Assembly (NCBI GenBank): GCA_903924805.1
Contig: CAIYCZ010000112.1
Location: 1-6,909 of the forward strand
Direction of reading: 5' to 3'
DNA: 6,909 nucleotides
Origin: an uncultured delta proteobacterium
GTDB taxonomy: Bacteria > Desulfobacterota > WTBG01 > CAIYCZ01
Shown here: positions 6,783 through 6,909 of the stretch, in pieces
How the letters are laid out: every line of letters begins with the position of its first letter
Position numbering within the stretch: the first letter of the stretch is position 1
The notes under the pieces: generated by a model
What the model saw: the letters and a program-made list of their open reading frames with translations, nothing else
What the model was told of the DNA's origin: nothing
The model's database searches: none
Made by a program: the position numbers and the translations under genes

Positions 6783-6909
6783 TTAAAAAACAATCTTAAA
6801 GACCTTTTCCGTCTGTTCTTCGCCGAATACACTGAGCATCAGGGGATGGCCGGGATCATTCTCAGCCATGATTTTCCGTACCGCCGCTTTCTTGCGCCTG
6901 CAGAATGCC
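6783..6909 (-). CDS. C-terminal end of an unidentified protein (5' part beyond the window)
   Basis: A minus-strand frame is open from the right edge (first full codon at 6908) to a TAA at 6783-6785, giving 41 residues. It is basic at first (CRRKKAAVRKI), then more acidic, and ends GEEQTEKVFKIVF. The stop lies just before an AT-rich spacer that holds the promoter, which fits a true gene end. I do not recognise the family from this tail. The opposite strand also has a short open frame beginning at ATG 6846, so the coding call is not certain. It is on the same strand as the operon but probably separately transcribed. Confidence 0.45.
   Translation of the reverse strand, partial: AFCRRKKAAVRKIMAENDPGHPLMLSVFGEEQTEKVFKIVF

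Noticed and set aside
6335..6799. Plus-strand open frame of 154 codons opposite the SDR/TPR ORF
   Set aside because: The minus strand carries clear SDR and TPR motifs plus a strong ribosome binding site; the plus frame also runs through the promoter and dyad and shows no family motif.
6846..6909. Plus-strand frame starting at ATG 6846 and open to the edge
   Set aside because: Only about 21 codons are visible, no convincing ribosome binding site precedes it, and the minus-strand tail with a stop before the promoter spacer is the better reading.

Overview
All supported genes in this window lie on the minus strand, so transcription runs from right to left. The apparent order is: tail of an unidentified gene (about 6909-6783), promoter region (6702-6740), a short SDR/TPR chimeric ORF (6685-6356), a large polytopic GT-C-like membrane protein (6341-3933), a membrane-anchored alkaline-phosphatase-superfamily protein (3933-2839), a beta-propeller lipoprotein (2842-896), and the first 270 codons of a second GT-C-like membrane glycosyltransferase (812-1, running off the left edge). 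The middle genes are tightly packed: a 14-nt gap, a TAATG overlap and an ATGA overlap. They almost certainly form one operon.

The organism is a bacterium with mid-range GC (not counted). A lipoprotein with a lipobox, two multi-pass GT-C-like enzymes and an anchored phosphodiesterase-like protein suggest a Gram-negative envelope. GTG and TTG starts are both used. The gene style is compatible with an environmental Desulfobacterota- or Nitrospirota-like lineage, but that is a guess and nothing here fixes the taxonomy. No rRNA, tRNA, CRISPR array, transposase or insertion sequence was seen.

The theme is cell-envelope glycan or lipid-linked sugar chemistry. Two GT-C-type proteins would transfer sugars from polyprenyl-phosphate donors at the outer face of the cytoplasmic membrane. 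Between them sit a phosphodiesterase-fold protein that appears to have lost all its metal ligands, and a lipoprotein with about fourteen propeller repeats. This arrangement could be a periplasmic recognition or scaffold module for the glycosyltransferases; that is inference.

The most unusual points are: (1) the AP-superfamily protein looks like a pseudoenzyme; (2) the propeller protein resembles the two-propeller sensor of hybrid histidine kinases but stands alone as a lipoprotein; (3) the operon's first ORF is the N-terminal Rossmann part of a short-chain dehydrogenase joined in frame to the end of a TPR protein, which is either a natural deletion fusion or an assembly chimera.
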